Source of the DNA: Alnus glutinosa
Taxonomy: Eukaryota > Streptophyta > Magnoliopsida > Fagales > Betulaceae
Direction of reading: 5' to 3'
DNA: 64,000 nucleotides
Assembly (NCBI RefSeq): GCF_958979055.1
Contig: NC_084890.1
Location: forward strand, 24,464,149-24,528,148
Position 1 is the first letter of the stretch. The number at the start of each line of letters is the position of its first letter. The translations under genes were made by a program, and so were the position numbers. The notes under the pieces were generated by a model. The model was not told the origin of the DNA and ran no database searches. It saw nothing but the letters and a program-made list of their open reading frames with translations. This document shows, piece after piece, positions 21,747-33,235 of this stretch.

Positions 21747-23356
21747 TCAGTAATCAAGGTCATCGTAGGCTTCAAAGTATTCGTAGTCATTGTCAACATA
21801 GTAGTCTTCGTCATCATTCTCGTCATAGAATAAATCATAAGAAGCATCAAATTCATAGTCATCAGTGGAATCATCGGGACATCGCAAGTCTTTAATCTGT
21901 TCAACACATATTTTTCTCAAATTCTCTGCCAGAGTGACATTGAAACATTGGCACAGGTCAAGTGATTCAAGGTGAGGACAACCATCAAGGATGGCTTGCA
22001 AGCCGTCATTAGTCAGCTTATTTCAGAAAAGCTAGAGGCGGCGCAATTCAGGCAAGTTCTCTGCAATAGCAAGTGCCTCCTCATCACACGCTCTATACGG
22101 CTGCCCTCGGTTATTAAATTTGAGCGATTTCAAAAGAGGGCAACAACGGCCGACAGCTTCAAGAGTTTCTTTTGACAATAAAGAGTACGAAATGTCAAGC
22201 TCCTCTGGCAATTGAAGTTTTGCAGCCACTCCACTCAATCCCTTATCTGAAATGCCATAGCACTTTACAAGTCGCAGGCGTTTGAGTTGACTTGAACTGT
22301 TAAAATACACCATGAAAGGAAATGACAAGCAAATTCATTATTGGAATAAAGAGATTGTATCAGATATCTTTTTCTACATTGCAGCCTCCCACTGGGGCCT
22401 ATAATTCAACAAGGAGGGCGGCAAAGTGGTGGTGTGCTGTCTCTTTTAGTAAGAATCTTGACTTGAACATGTGATAGGCTTTCAACATTATTTTGATGAT
22501 CATCAAAACTACACCCTCCTCCAATCAAATTCACGTTTTATCTTTGCCTTAAGTATGCTCCAGGCTAGCAGAAAGGCTTACATGTGACACCTTTACACTA
22601 TGAAAGCGTAAGACCTCTATCTAACCGGGTACAACTTGAGGATAAAGCACATCAATCCAAATGTCTCAACAAACTTGTTTTGATAGTCTTAAGTAGGAAC
22701 TAAAAACAGAGGCAAGGGCAGCAAAGCAAGCACAAAAAAGCAGAGTTAGACAATGTAAGAAACCCGTGTTGTTGATTTCGGTATGACAAGAGTTGAGTGA
22801 AGCCCATGTTGTTGATTGACAAGAGAAATACAAATATCTCAACTTCACCAACAAACCATAAACCTCTAGGTCAATAAACTAGAATTGCACGAAGTAATTA
22901 CCAAAAACCAAATAACCACAAGGCTCCTAGCAATCGCATTGTACAACAAAAAGGCCCCTTATTATTAAAAATTAAACATAAACATATCAATCAAGTAAAC
23001 AGAAAATACCTGTCAGCAATGTGCCTGAGGAGCTTGTCGGTGCCGAAGTTCTCGACGTTGATATCGACCAACTGGCCGCAGCTGCGATCGACGGCGTGGC
23101 GTCACATCTTCTCGTCGTCGTACGGGCAGTCCCAGAGGGCGACGGGGTCGCTCATGTGGATGGCGCGCCACATCGACGGGTCCTTGCAGAGGTTGTGCCA
23201 CGGCGAGCATACCATCTGTGCGCTCGTCAGTATATCGAATACCTCCAGTCTCATCAGGATCGACACCGTCACGTCCCGGGGCAGAGCCAGCCAGTTGCGG
23301 AATTCGTCAGGAGGAGGGTCCATAGCGAGATTTTCTGTGCAAGGGGTATCAGACAT
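21747..23356 (-). pseudogene. F-box/LRR copy 2, pseudogene
   Basis: Exon 1 is 23010-23356 and exon 2 is 21747-22296, with a 713-bp GT-AG intron in the conserved phase. Three nonsense codons break it. TGA at 23102-23104 replaces the Cys codon of the EKMCRHA segment, TAG at 22032-22034 replaces Gln in RRLQLF, and TGA at 22023-22025 replaces Gly in LFGNKL. Without them it would encode an F-box (LPRDVTVSILMRL), LRRs and an acidic Asp/Glu/Tyr tail ending YDDLDY. A truncated F-box peptide of about 84 residues remains translatable. A Mutator-like element sits 274 bp upstream of the ATG, and a CACTA element interrupts the downstream flank. Confidence 0.85.
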
Positions 23357-23629
23357 GGGCAACGGAGTCCAGACATGTCTGATATAGGGTGGATGTCCGA
23401 AAAAGAAAGAAAGAAGATTCGAGAAGTAAGATTTCAGATTGGCAAAAAAAAAAAGAAAAACAAACGAAGAGTAAAGCGCCGAGTTGAAGACCAAAGCACG
23501 CAATCCGAGGCCTAGTGTGAGTCAAAGATGGGCTGGGAAAGCGGGGGAACGCAGCTAAAGGCATCCACTAGACTACTAAGACTAGAAGCACTGAAGTGCG
23601 CGTTTTGGTAAGCTTGTAAATAAATTTAA
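23357..23629. other. 5' region of F-box copy 2 up to the MULE insertion
   Basis: Paralogous to the 5' regions of copies 3, 4 and 5. It contains the A-rich leader, the 'ggctgggaaagcggggga' motif common to all copies, and the left 9-bp target duplication TAAATTTAA (23621-23629). No TATA box is obvious. The long plus-strand frames are antisense to exon 1. Confidence 0.6.
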
Positions 23630-24786
23630 GGGATAAATACCCCATTGGTACCTGAGTTTTACGTGTTTTTAAATTTAGTACCTCAGTTTTGTTTAGTATC
23701 ATAGGTGGTACCTGAATTAAGGGTAAAAACTCATTTGGTACCTCTGTTAGATTTTCCGTCCAAATTTTAACGGCTCGCCACGTGTCAACCGCTGAGGTTG
23801 ACACGTGGCACTACATAAAAAAAATTAAAAATTAAAAATTAAAATCTTTAGAAAATGATTAAAAATAATAAAATTTTAAAAAAAAAATTAAAAAAAAAAA
23901 AAAGAAAAAAGAAGAGGGGTGGCTGAGCCACCCCCCTTGGCCACCATGGGGGTGGCCGGCCACCCCCATTTTGGCCAAGGAGGTGGCCCAGCCACCCCCT
24001 TGGCCGATCTGACCGGTCTGGGGTGGCCGAACCACCCCATAGGGGGTGGTTCGGCCACCCCACAGTTGAAAAAAAAAAAAAAAAAAAAAATTTGAAGGGT
24101 TTTGGCCCTAGGGGGTGGCCGAACCACCCCCTAGGGCCACGGGGGTGGTTCGGCCACCCCCAGTCCGGCCGGTATGGGGGTGGCCGAACCACTCCCGTGG
24201 CCCTAGGGGGTGGTTCGGCCACCCCCTAGGGCCAAAACTCTTCAAAAAAAAATTTTGGGTTGGCCCTTGGGGGTGGCCGATCCACCCCCTAGGGCCACGG
24301 GGGTGGTTCGGCCACCCCCTAGGGCCAAAACCCTTCAAAAAATTTTTTTTTTTTTTTTTTTTCAACTGTGGGGTGGCCGAACCACCCCCTATGGGGTGGT
24401 TCGGCCACCCCAGACCGGCCAAGGGGGTGGCTGGGCCACCTCCTTGGCCAAAATGGGGGTGGCCGGCCACCCCCCTGGTGGTCAAGGGGGGTGGCTCAGC
24501 CACCCCTCTCATTTTTTCTTTTTTTAATTTTTTTTTAAAAATTTTATTATTTTTAATCATTTTCTAAAGATTTTAATTTTTAATTTTTAATTTTTTTTTA
24601 TGTAGTGCCACGTGTCAACCTCAGCGGTTGACACGTGGCGAGCCGTTAAAATTTGGACGGAAAATCTAACAGAGGTACCAAATGGGTTTTTACCCTTAAT
24701 TCAGGTACCACCTATGATACCAAACAAAACTGAAGTACTAAATTTAAAAACACGTAAAACTCAGGTACCAATGGGGTATTTATCCC
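23630..24786. mobile_element. Mutator-like long-TIR element with palindromic GGTGGCCGAACCACC core
   Basis: The element is 1,157 bp with long arms. The left arm starts GGGATAAATACCCCATTGGT and the right arm ends …CCAATGGGGTATTTATCCC. The arms match for roughly 280 bp, including CCACGTGTCAACC. The flanking 9-bp duplication TAAATTTAA (23621-23629, 24787-24795) occurs once at the empty paralogous site upstream of copy 3 (about 30125-30140), proving the boundaries. The interior (23915-24510) is a chain of GC-rich palindromes of the form GGGGTGGCCGAACCACCCC separated by long A/T runs. It has no transposase. Pro/Gly/Trp-rich reading frames on both strands are by-products of the palindromes. Confidence 0.9.
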
Positions 24787-25870
24787 TAAATTTAAAAACG
24801 ATGAGTTTTGTTAGTTTGAAAAGTAGAGTAATTCTCAGTCCTTCCCAATTACAGTAAAATTCCACCACTTCCGATCTCACCCGTCAATGCTTGTCCGGGT
24901 GGTTCCGCCAGCCTCAGCCACCCTCTTCGGGCCACCCTTTTTATTTTTTTATTTTTCATTTTTTAATGAATTTTTTTTTTTTTAAGTTTTTTTTTTAAAA
25001 TATTTTTTTTAAAATACATAAGACATGTGCCAACTTTTGAGATGTGTTGACATAAACCTCTGTCAATTTTTTTTTCTTCTCTATTTTTTTATTCAAGTCT
25101 TATTCAAATTTGAATTATTATCTTATTCTAAAATTTTATTATTTTTCAACAACTCATTACTCAAGGGACAATGATCCACTCCATTTCAAATTCATAGCTA
25201 GGATTTAAAGTTTATGTCCATCTAAATTAGGATCCCTTCAAATTTCTTCCAAATTTGAGATTCTCAAAATGTTAAATCTTACTCATGCTTTACATCTAAC
25301 AGTTCGCAATGTACCAATTGTCACACGAAATAAATGCTAAAGTAATGAAAATTTTCAATTCTCGTATGTTAATTAAGTAAGAATTGAGAATCTGCTTTGA
25401 TTGCTTAAACCAAAGCTGCAAAGTCAATAGGTCATCATCTATTTATAACCACAAAAGGGTTTAGATTTTGTACAAAAAAATACAAATTATTATGAGATAA
25501 ACTAGATACACGGAAGACTTTACAAATAAGAGAACCAAAGCAAAGACATTTGTTAATTTTGTTCAAACTATCACTTCATTGTCAATATCCCTTTCAAATT
25601 ACCAATTGTATATATTAATGTTCTCCTCCTAAACTACAAAAAAAAATGTCAATATTCTCCTTAATGACAAAAATATCTTTCATAAAATTATAAAAACTCT
25701 CCAAATTATATATAAAAAAATAAAAAAAATAAAAAACTTCATTTTTTTATTTTGTTTTATTTTTCGAATTTAAAATGACATTTTTGTCTTATTGAAAACA
25801 TTTATGCACATTTTCATCTTTTTGTTGATCTTGAATACACCGATATTTTTTTGTAGTTTAGGAAAAAAGT
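24787..25870. other. Upstream flank of the copy 2 unit, no gene
   Basis: Paralogous to 30140-30690 for its first part (same order of 'cagtccttcccaattacagt', 'caacaactcattactcaagg') and to 2080-2900 further on. A worn GC-rich remnant (24895-24945) recalls the MULE cores. AT-rich, with no coding signal. Confidence 0.5.
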
Positions 25871-26634
25871 TTCGGCTTCTATACAGTAGTGCAAACTAGA
25901 GCATATATGTTGTTAGTCTAAAACGACATCATTTCAAACTAACATCAAAAGGCTACTAAAAGGCAATTTTATTCATCCATTGAAAAGTTGCCCAAAATCA
26001 CACTCAATCCAAAACCTAACAAACAACCCATTGGTTTCTGGATTCGGCTTGCACTACCGCATAAATGTTGTTAGTCTAAAACGACATTATTTTAGATTAA
26101 CAGCAAAAGGGCAACAAAGGGCAGTCCCACTTTGTGACTTGCTTTCCTTTAGACTCATAGTAAAGGATCTTTCGTATAGACAAAACCACGTACAAGCAGA
26201 GAAATTATCAATGAGTAAAAATTTTCCAACACAAGGTCTTCGATGGGATAAAATCAGAACCAAAGAACCAACTAAAACATCAAAACCAAAAAGAACCCAA
26301 ATCAAATATACACGCGGAGAGAGAGAGAGAGACAGGAAAGCACAAACTCTGGCTCGTGAACAACCTCATATCAGCCCAATGCTTTCGCCTGGAACGGTTC
26401 CAAATGTCAAACAACAAGATTGGGACAATGGTTCTAAAGGTATGATATAACTTGGTAAAAACTAGAAAATTTCCTTGCCAGGTCTCAAAATATGTCAAGG
26501 TTGGTTAAAGACTTTACCAAACTGCGTCAAGTCACAGAGTGAGACTGCCTTTTGTTACCCTTATGCTGTTAGTTTCAAACTACATCGTTTTAGACTACTG
26601 ACATGCAGTAGTTACTACCGCATAGAAGCCGAAT
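25871..26634. mobile_element. Putative TIR element of the TTCGGCTTCTATRCGGTAGT family
   Basis: The left end TTCGGCTTCTATACAGTAGT at 25871 is mirrored by ACTACCGCATAGAAGCCGAA, ending at 26634. An internal inverted or partial copy of the same word lies at about 26042-26064. A truncated paralogue starts at 30690 and breaks at 31188. The interior holds an open frame (25980-26450, plus) without recognised domains. The terminal word resembles that of the element at 29161. Confidence 0.45.
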
Positions 26635-27193
26635 TCTAAGAGAAATATTGTCATAATTAGTAGTTTGAAGAGACATTAGAAATAATAATTTGAGGAGAAT
26701 ATGTTTACTTTTTCCAAGAAAAAAGAAAAGAAAAAAAATTATGAACTAACGATGACATGTCTATCTAGTAAGATATTGACTAGATCAAAGCGAGACCTAG
26801 TTATTTTTTATGGGATAAACCTTCCAAAATTAAATTTTTACTCTACCTAAAAGTCTTTCCAAAAAAAAAAAAAAAAATCTGCTCCTAAAATTCTCGTCCC
26901 ACCACTGACAAAGCATATTTGTACAATATATTCCCTGATCAAGATAATTCGCTTAAGGGAGATAAATAAAATATATAGAATATATAACAAAGAAATCATA
27001 AATAAGATATATAATTTGAACATTTTAAGCCAAACATCTCTCCATTTCAAATGAAAATATATAAAACATTGTCGAAATTTAAAATTAGTACAACTAACAG
27101 TGTATATAAAGTCAATCAAACACTAAAATTAAACATTTAAAATATTGGGAGACAAGAGTAGGGTGCAAGCGTGCAACAGAGGAGTCATTTCAT

Positions 27194-29015
27194 TTAAGCT
27201 ATATAGTTTGGGTCATCACAGTTTGCTAAGTCTTCTATGAGTATGCGATCATCGTACGTGTAGTCGTAGTTATAAGCAGACTCAAATGGATCCCGCAAGT
27301 CTTTAATCTGTTCAGAACATCTTTTCCCAAATTTCCCGCCAGACAGACTTTGAAACATTCACGTAAGTCAAGTGATTCAAGGTGAGGACAACCAACAAGG
27401 ATGGCCCGCAAGCCATCGTTAGTCAGCCCATTTCCCAAAAGCTGGAGGTGGCGCAATTCACTCATGTTGTCTGCAATTGCAAGTGCCTCCTCATCATTCC
27501 CGAAACTCCCCAGCCCGTGACTATTGAATTTGAGTGATTTCAATTGAGGGAAACAGCGGCCCACAGCTTCAAGATCGAGCTTTTGACAATAAAGAGTACG
27601 AAATATCAAGCTCCTCTGGTAATGGAAGTTTTGCAGCCACTTCACTCAATCCCTTATCTGAAATGTTATAGCATCTTACAAGTCCAAGGCGTTTGAGCTG
27701 ACTTGAACTGTTAAAATACACCATGAAAGGAAATGACAAAAATGAACCAGCAGCTATCAACAGAGAGGCAAACTCATTATTGGAATAAAGAAATTGAATC
27801 CACAATCCATAACATAGACTATGAACTGTACCATAGATCCCATCTAGCCTTACATTTTTTGGTAAATAAAGCTATAACAGTACAGAAGTATATAACAAAA
27901 TAAAATCCCATTTAACCAAATTTTTCATCAACAAATAAGAATATGCCTCAATATTACTAGAGTGGAGGATTTCCAACATCATGAGCTGCATTTTTCATCA
28001 GAAGAACTTCCAACTCTTTTTCAAAGGTAATTGCCTAGCTACCATTCAAGAATCCGGTTTCTGTTGCTTTAGTTAGAATCTTGAATGAACATGTGATAGG
28101 CTTTCAATATTATTTGATGATCATCAAAACTACATCCTCCAATCAAATTCACGTTTTATCTTTGCCTTAAGTATGCTCTAGGGTAGCAGAAAGGCTTAGA
28201 TGCAACACCTTACACTATGAAAGCTAAGCACCTCTATCTAACCAGGTACAACTTGAGGATAAAGCACATCAATCCAAATGTTTCACATCAATCCAAATGT
28301 TTCAACAAACTGGTTTTGATAGTCTTAAGTTGGAATAGATAACATGAAAGATGGTAGTAAGAACAGAGGCAAGGGCATCAAAGCAAGACAAAAAAGCACA
28401 GTTAGACAACGTAAGAAACCGGTGTTGTTGATTTCGGTATGACAAGAGTTGAGTGAAGCCCATGTTGTTGATTGACAAGAGAAATACAAATATCTCAACT
28501 TCACCAACAAACACTAAACCTCTAAGTCAATAAACTAGAATTAAACCAAGTAATTACCAAAATCCAAATAACCACAAGGCTCCTAGCAATCCCATTGTAC
28601 AACAAAAAGGCCCCTTAATATTAAAAATTAAACATAAACATATCAATCACGTAAACAGAAAATACCTGTCAGCGATGTGCCTGAGGACCTCGTCGGTGCC
28701 GAAGTTCTCGACGCTGATATCGACCAACTGGCCGCAGCTGCGATCGACAGCGTGGCGGCACATCTTCTCGAGGTCGTACGGGAACTCCCGGTACGGGGCA
28801 ACGGGGTTGCGCATGTGGACGGCGCGCCACATCGACGGGTTTTTGCAGAGGGTGTGCCACAGCGAGCACACCATCTGTGCACTCGTCAGGATCTCGAATA
28901 CCTCCAGTCTCATCAGGATCGACGCCATCACGTCCCTGGGCAGAGCCAGCCAGTCGGGGAATTCGTCAGGAGGAGGGTCCATAGCGAGATTTTCTGTGCA
29001 AGGGGTATCAGACAT
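27194..29015 (-). pseudogene. F-box/LRR copy 3, exon 2 frameshifted
   Basis: Exon 1 (28666-29015) is intact and encodes MSDTPCTENL…, the F-box LPRDVMASILMRLEVF and the conserved HAVDRSCGQLVDI segment. After a 958-bp intron of the long type, exon 2 (27194-27707) begins correctly. It then gains one base near 27572-27581, so the chain ends early (SLLSKARS, stop at 27569-27571). A one-base loss near 27322-27328 later restores the original phase, ending YDDRI…DDPNYIA at 27194-27196. The LRR region between is still readable in the shifted frame ([25 protein letters not shown]). Likely product is an F-box with one LRR only, or nothing. A TIR element is inserted 146 bp upstream of the ATG. Confidence 0.82.
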
Positions 29016-29160
29016 GGGCAACGGAGTCCCGACAAGTCTGATATAGGGTGGATTTCCGAAAAAGAAAGAAAGAAGATTCGTGAAGTAAGATTTCAGATTG
29101 GCAAAAAAAAAAACAAAAAAACAAAAAACAAACAAACGAAGAGTAAAGCGCGAGTTGAAG

Positions 29161-29988
29161 GGATCCGGCTGCCATGCGGTAGTTTAAAACTACCGCATGG
29201 GTGCTGTAGTGGAAAATGAGGGACGCTAGGTGTACCAAATTCTTTTATCAAAAGATGAGTACCAAATGATGTGGAGCTTATTCATTGGAGATGATCAAAA
29301 TAATTAATAAAAAGAAATGCTACAAGTACTAATGAATAAACTCCACATCATTTGGTACCCATCTTTTTGTAAAAGAATTTGGTACCCCTATCATTTCTCG
29401 TAGAGAATATGGTATTGTTTTTCACAAAACGATACCGTTTTCCACTTAAAAAAATTTGTGAAATTTATAATAAATTTAAAAATTATAAAAATAATAATAA
29501 TTAAAAATAAAAATAAAAACTTAAGGGGTGGCCGGCCACCCGCAAAAGGCCAAAAAACAAAACAAAAAAAAAAGTTAGGGGTTTGGGGGGGTGGCAGGAC
29601 CACCCCCAAGGGCCTGGGGGTGGTTTCGACCACCCCATACGGCCGATCTAGGGGTGGCTCGGCCTTTGGGGGTGATCCGGCCACCCCCAAAACCCAATTT
29701 TTTTTTTTTTTGGTGTCCACCCCAGATCGGCCAAGGGGGTGGTCCGGCCATCCCCTTGGCCAATAATGGGGTGGTCGGCGTTGCCCAAGGGGGTGGCCGG
29801 CCACCCCTTAAGTTTTTTTTGGTTTTAATATTTTTTGTTTTAATTATTATTATTTTTATAATTTTAAATTTATTAAAAATTTTGCAAATTCTTTTAAGTG
29901 GAAAACAATACCGTTTTGTGGAAAACAGTACCGTTTTCCACTACAGCACCATGCGGTAGTTTTAAACTACCGCATGGAAGCCGGATCC
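29161..29988. mobile_element. Long-TIR element with GC-rich core, 8-bp target duplication
   Basis: The element is 828 bp. The ends are GGATCCGGCT…/…AGCCGGATCC, with arms containing CATGCGGTAGTTT followed by its own inverse. The flank duplication AGTTGAAG is at 29153-29160 and 29989-29996. The uninterrupted site is seen upstream of copy 2 (about 23483-23500, 'gagttgaagaccaaagcac'). The core 29522-29812 is again built of GGGGTGGCCGGCCACCCC-like palindromes. An 8-bp duplication fits hAT better than Mutator, so the superfamily is uncertain. A smaller MITE lies inside the left arm. Confidence 0.85.
29218..29399. mobile_element. MITE nested in the left arm of the 29161 element
   Basis: About 182 bp, nearly one hairpin. 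'gtaccaaattcttttatcaa', 'accaaatgatgtggag' and 'ttattcatt' on the left are mirrored on the right. The right arm of the host element lacks this insert, which defines the nesting. Confidence 0.75.
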
Positions 29989-29996
29989 AGTTGAAG

Positions 29997-31188
29997 AGCA
30001 AAGCACGCAATCCGAGGCCTCGTGTGAGTCAAAGATGGGCTGGGAAAGCGGGGGAATGCAGCTAAAGGCATCCACTAGACTACTAAGATTAGAAGCACTG
30101 AAGTGCGCGTTTTGGTAAGCTTGTAAATAAATTTAAAAACGATGAGTTTTGTTAGTTTGAAAAGTAGAGTAATTCTCAGTCCTTCCCAATTACAGTAAAG
30201 TTCCACCGCTTCCGATCTCACCCTTCCACAATGCTCGTTTGGGGTGGTCGGCCACTTTAATTTTGCCCAAAGGTATGCCTCGAGCCTCGAGTCACCTCCT
30301 TTATTTTATTTTATTTTCATTTTTTAATGAATTTTTTTTTGTAAGTTTTTTTTTTTAAAATACATAGGATGTGTTAATTTTTGAGAGATGTTGACGTGAA
30401 CCTCCATCAATTTTTATTTTATTTTTCTCTTTATTTTCCTATTCATATCTTATTCAAATTTGAATTATTATCTTATTCTAAAATTTTATTATTTTTCAAC
30501 AACTCATTACTCAAGGAACAATGATCCACTCCATTTCAAATTTATAGCCAGAATTTAAAATTTATGCATCTAGATTAGGATCCCTTCAAATTTCTTTCAA
30601 ATTTGAGATTTTCAAAATATTGAAAACTTTTATCCACATTTTCATCTTTTTGTTGGTCTTGGAGAAACCGATATTTTTTTGTAGTTTGGGAAGAAAGATT
30701 CGGCTTCTATACGGTAGTGCAAACTAGCACATATATGTTGTTAGTAACAGCAAAAGGCCAATAAAAGGTAGCCTTATTCATCCACCGAAAAGTTGCCCAA
30801 AATCACACTCAACCCAAAACTTAGCAAACAACCCATTGGTTTCTGGATTCGGCTTGCACTACCGCATATGTGTTGTTAGTCTAAAATGACATCATTTTAG
30901 ACTAACAGCAAAAGGGCAACAAATGGCAGTCTCACTTTGTGACTTGCTTCCCTTTAGACTCACAGTAAAGGATCTTTCGTATAGTCAAAACCACTTACAA
31001 GCAGAGAAATTATCAACGAGTAAAAATTTTTCAACACAAGATCTTCATTGGGATCAAATCAGAACCAAAGAACCAACCAAAACATCAGAACCAAAAAAAC
31101 CCAAATCAAATATACACGTGGAGAGAGAGGGAGAGAGAGAGAGGAATGCACAAACTCTGGCTCGTGAACAGCCTCATATCGGCCCAAA
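29997..31188. repeat. Upstream flank of the copy 3 unit, paralogous to the copy 2 flank
   Basis: Begins with the uninterrupted equivalent of the 23630 insertion site and follows 24796-26380 with deletions, including part of the 25871-type element (30690 onward). The match stops at about 31188, where sequence shared with 52258 begins, so this is a duplication breakpoint. No gene. Confidence 0.6.
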
Positions 31189-31659
31189 TCAGTATTTTTT
31201 TGAATTTTTATTTTTTACAAAACAAAACCAAAATTGCATAAATGCCACTCAAAAATACGCGCTCCGCCCCACAATCCTTGCCCCGCACGGACTGCCTCTT
31301 TTTGGTGCAGTTTGTGGGTTGAAAATCATCAACCCGCAGGGGTGTGGGACAGGGCCAAAAAGGGCGGAAAACAGCCCCGTCCCGCTCTGTGCCCACCCCT
31401 AGTTCTACTGCGTCAGTTCGAACCGCTAATCGCAACGCCATTGGTGGCTCAGCCTCTACCAAAGACAACATCGCACGCGCTCCAGCAGCCTGCCTCTTCG
31501 ATTTATTTATTAAAAAAAAAAAAAAAAAGATAATTCACATTGAAACGTTCAAAAGAAAGAGAGCGGGGTCACGTGAGGTGTGCGTGCACCAAAACTTGTG
31601 CCTAATGAGACTATGAGCCCTAGGCTTACGTGGCCTACCTCTGAATAGTATTTGTAAAA

Positions 31660-31842
31660 GAGCAATGATTCACTACCACCTAAATATACAACTTTTCACC
31701 ACCTTGTCTATGTGGCAAGGTGGTCCCCCACTTTAATTTATTTTTAAAAAATAAAAAAACTCAAAAAGTAGTGGGGGACCACCTTGCCACATATGCAAGG
31801 TGGTGAAAAGTTGTATATTTAGGTGGCATTGAATCATTATTC
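31660..31842. mobile_element. Small MULE-type MITE with verified empty site
   Basis: A 183-bp near-perfect hairpin (ends GAGCAATGATTCACTACC / inverse GAATAATGATTC; arms include CAAGGTGGTCCCCCAC). The 9-bp target duplication TTTGTAAAA is at 31651-31659 and 31843-31851, and occurs once at 52762-52770 in the duplicated segment. The insertion therefore happened after the segmental duplication, or was never in the partner. Confidence 0.9.
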
Positions 31843-31851
31843 TTTGTAAAA

Positions 31852-33235
31852 TTATTTTAGGCGGTTGTATAGGCCTGCCACATAGTGCTGAAGGTCTATT
31901 TTATTGTGTTTTTCCAAAATAATAAAAAAATAAAAAAAAGAGAGTTTATTCTGACATAAAGTCAACAAGGCTGCAGTGCCTTGTTTATAAAAACAGGTTA
32001 TCTTTTCCTTAAAATGATCTAAATTCAACCAAACTCATCTTAAAGGAACTACACATTTAGATTAGGCTATATTCTACTTGCTTCTTTTAAATTTGGATTT
32101 ACTGCCAATTTAATGTCAATCTTGAAGCTTTCATGCGGATCACAATCTTTGCGTATAGTTAATTGTTTATTTTCTGATGTGATTGTAAAAATTACCGTCA
32201 AAAGCAAGTCAAGAAGTGTGCTTTCGCGGGAATCACAATCCTTACATACTATTAACTAACCGTGCTAACTTATTGATCTGGCAGTGAAAATTACGATTAA
32301 AAGCAAGTCATCGAGTAATTAAAACTAGACAATTAGAGTATATGTAGCACTCATTCTTAAGAAATTGTCTCATGTATAGTTCTTCAAATTTTAATTATTA
32401 TTTTAAATTAAATGGTTAAAATTTATCAAATCGATCGGCATTTGTTTTTTCATTTTTTTTTTATCAATCCAATATTTATTGCTCAATATTTTACTCATAT
32501 TTTACGATATTTAAAAGGTTCACAACAAAATAATTCACTTAAAGAGTTGTACCTGACAACTGTTATAGTGATAGACTCACGTATGAAGGAAATTTTGATT
32601 TGAAGACTTCTTCAAGTATAATTTATTCACATGAAATTTAGAAACAATATTAAACATGAGTAATGTTATATACCACATCATTATTCTATCACTATCTCAT
32701 AATACTGATATCAATCTTGGATCAAACATTATTAAAAGAAAAACAATCAACTGTGAATCAGCAAAATCATGTCAATATAATAAAATAGTATTACAATAGG
32801 TAGCATTACTCATTAGACATCGGATCAAAGCAGAAGAAACTAGCTGTACATTGCCCCCCAAAAATTTATGGGATAAACTTCCAAAATTAATTTTTTTACT
32901 CTACCAAATACAAAAGTCTTTCTTTTTTTTTTTTATATAAAAAAAAAAAAACCAAAAAAAAATTGTCTCTCCTAAATTTACAGTTCCGCCTTTGATAAAT
33001 ACAACAAATGCCCAGATCATGATAATTGGATTAGGGAAAATAAATAAAATATATACATTATATAACAAAGAAGGTATAAATAAGACATAATTTGAAGCCT
33101 AACATCTCTCCGTTTCAAATGAAAATATATATATATATAACGGTGCACATGAAATCAATGCATTGAAAATATTGGGAGACAAGAGTTGAGTCATTTGATT
33201 TACGTAATGAAAATAAAAATCTCCATCGTAAAATC
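31852..33235. other. Downstream flank of F-box copy 4, no gene
   Basis: Matches 7627-8041 and 53310-54638. AT-rich, with poly(T)/poly(A) runs near 32920-32960. It probably includes the 3' UTR of copy 4 next to 33236. Confidence 0.55.

Noticed and set aside
23848..24567. Pro/Gly/Trp-rich frames on both strands of the 23630 element (similar at 29391-29959 and 45842-46814)
   Set aside because: They are translations of GGTGGCC/GGCCACC palindromes, open on both strands by chance. No protein family fits.
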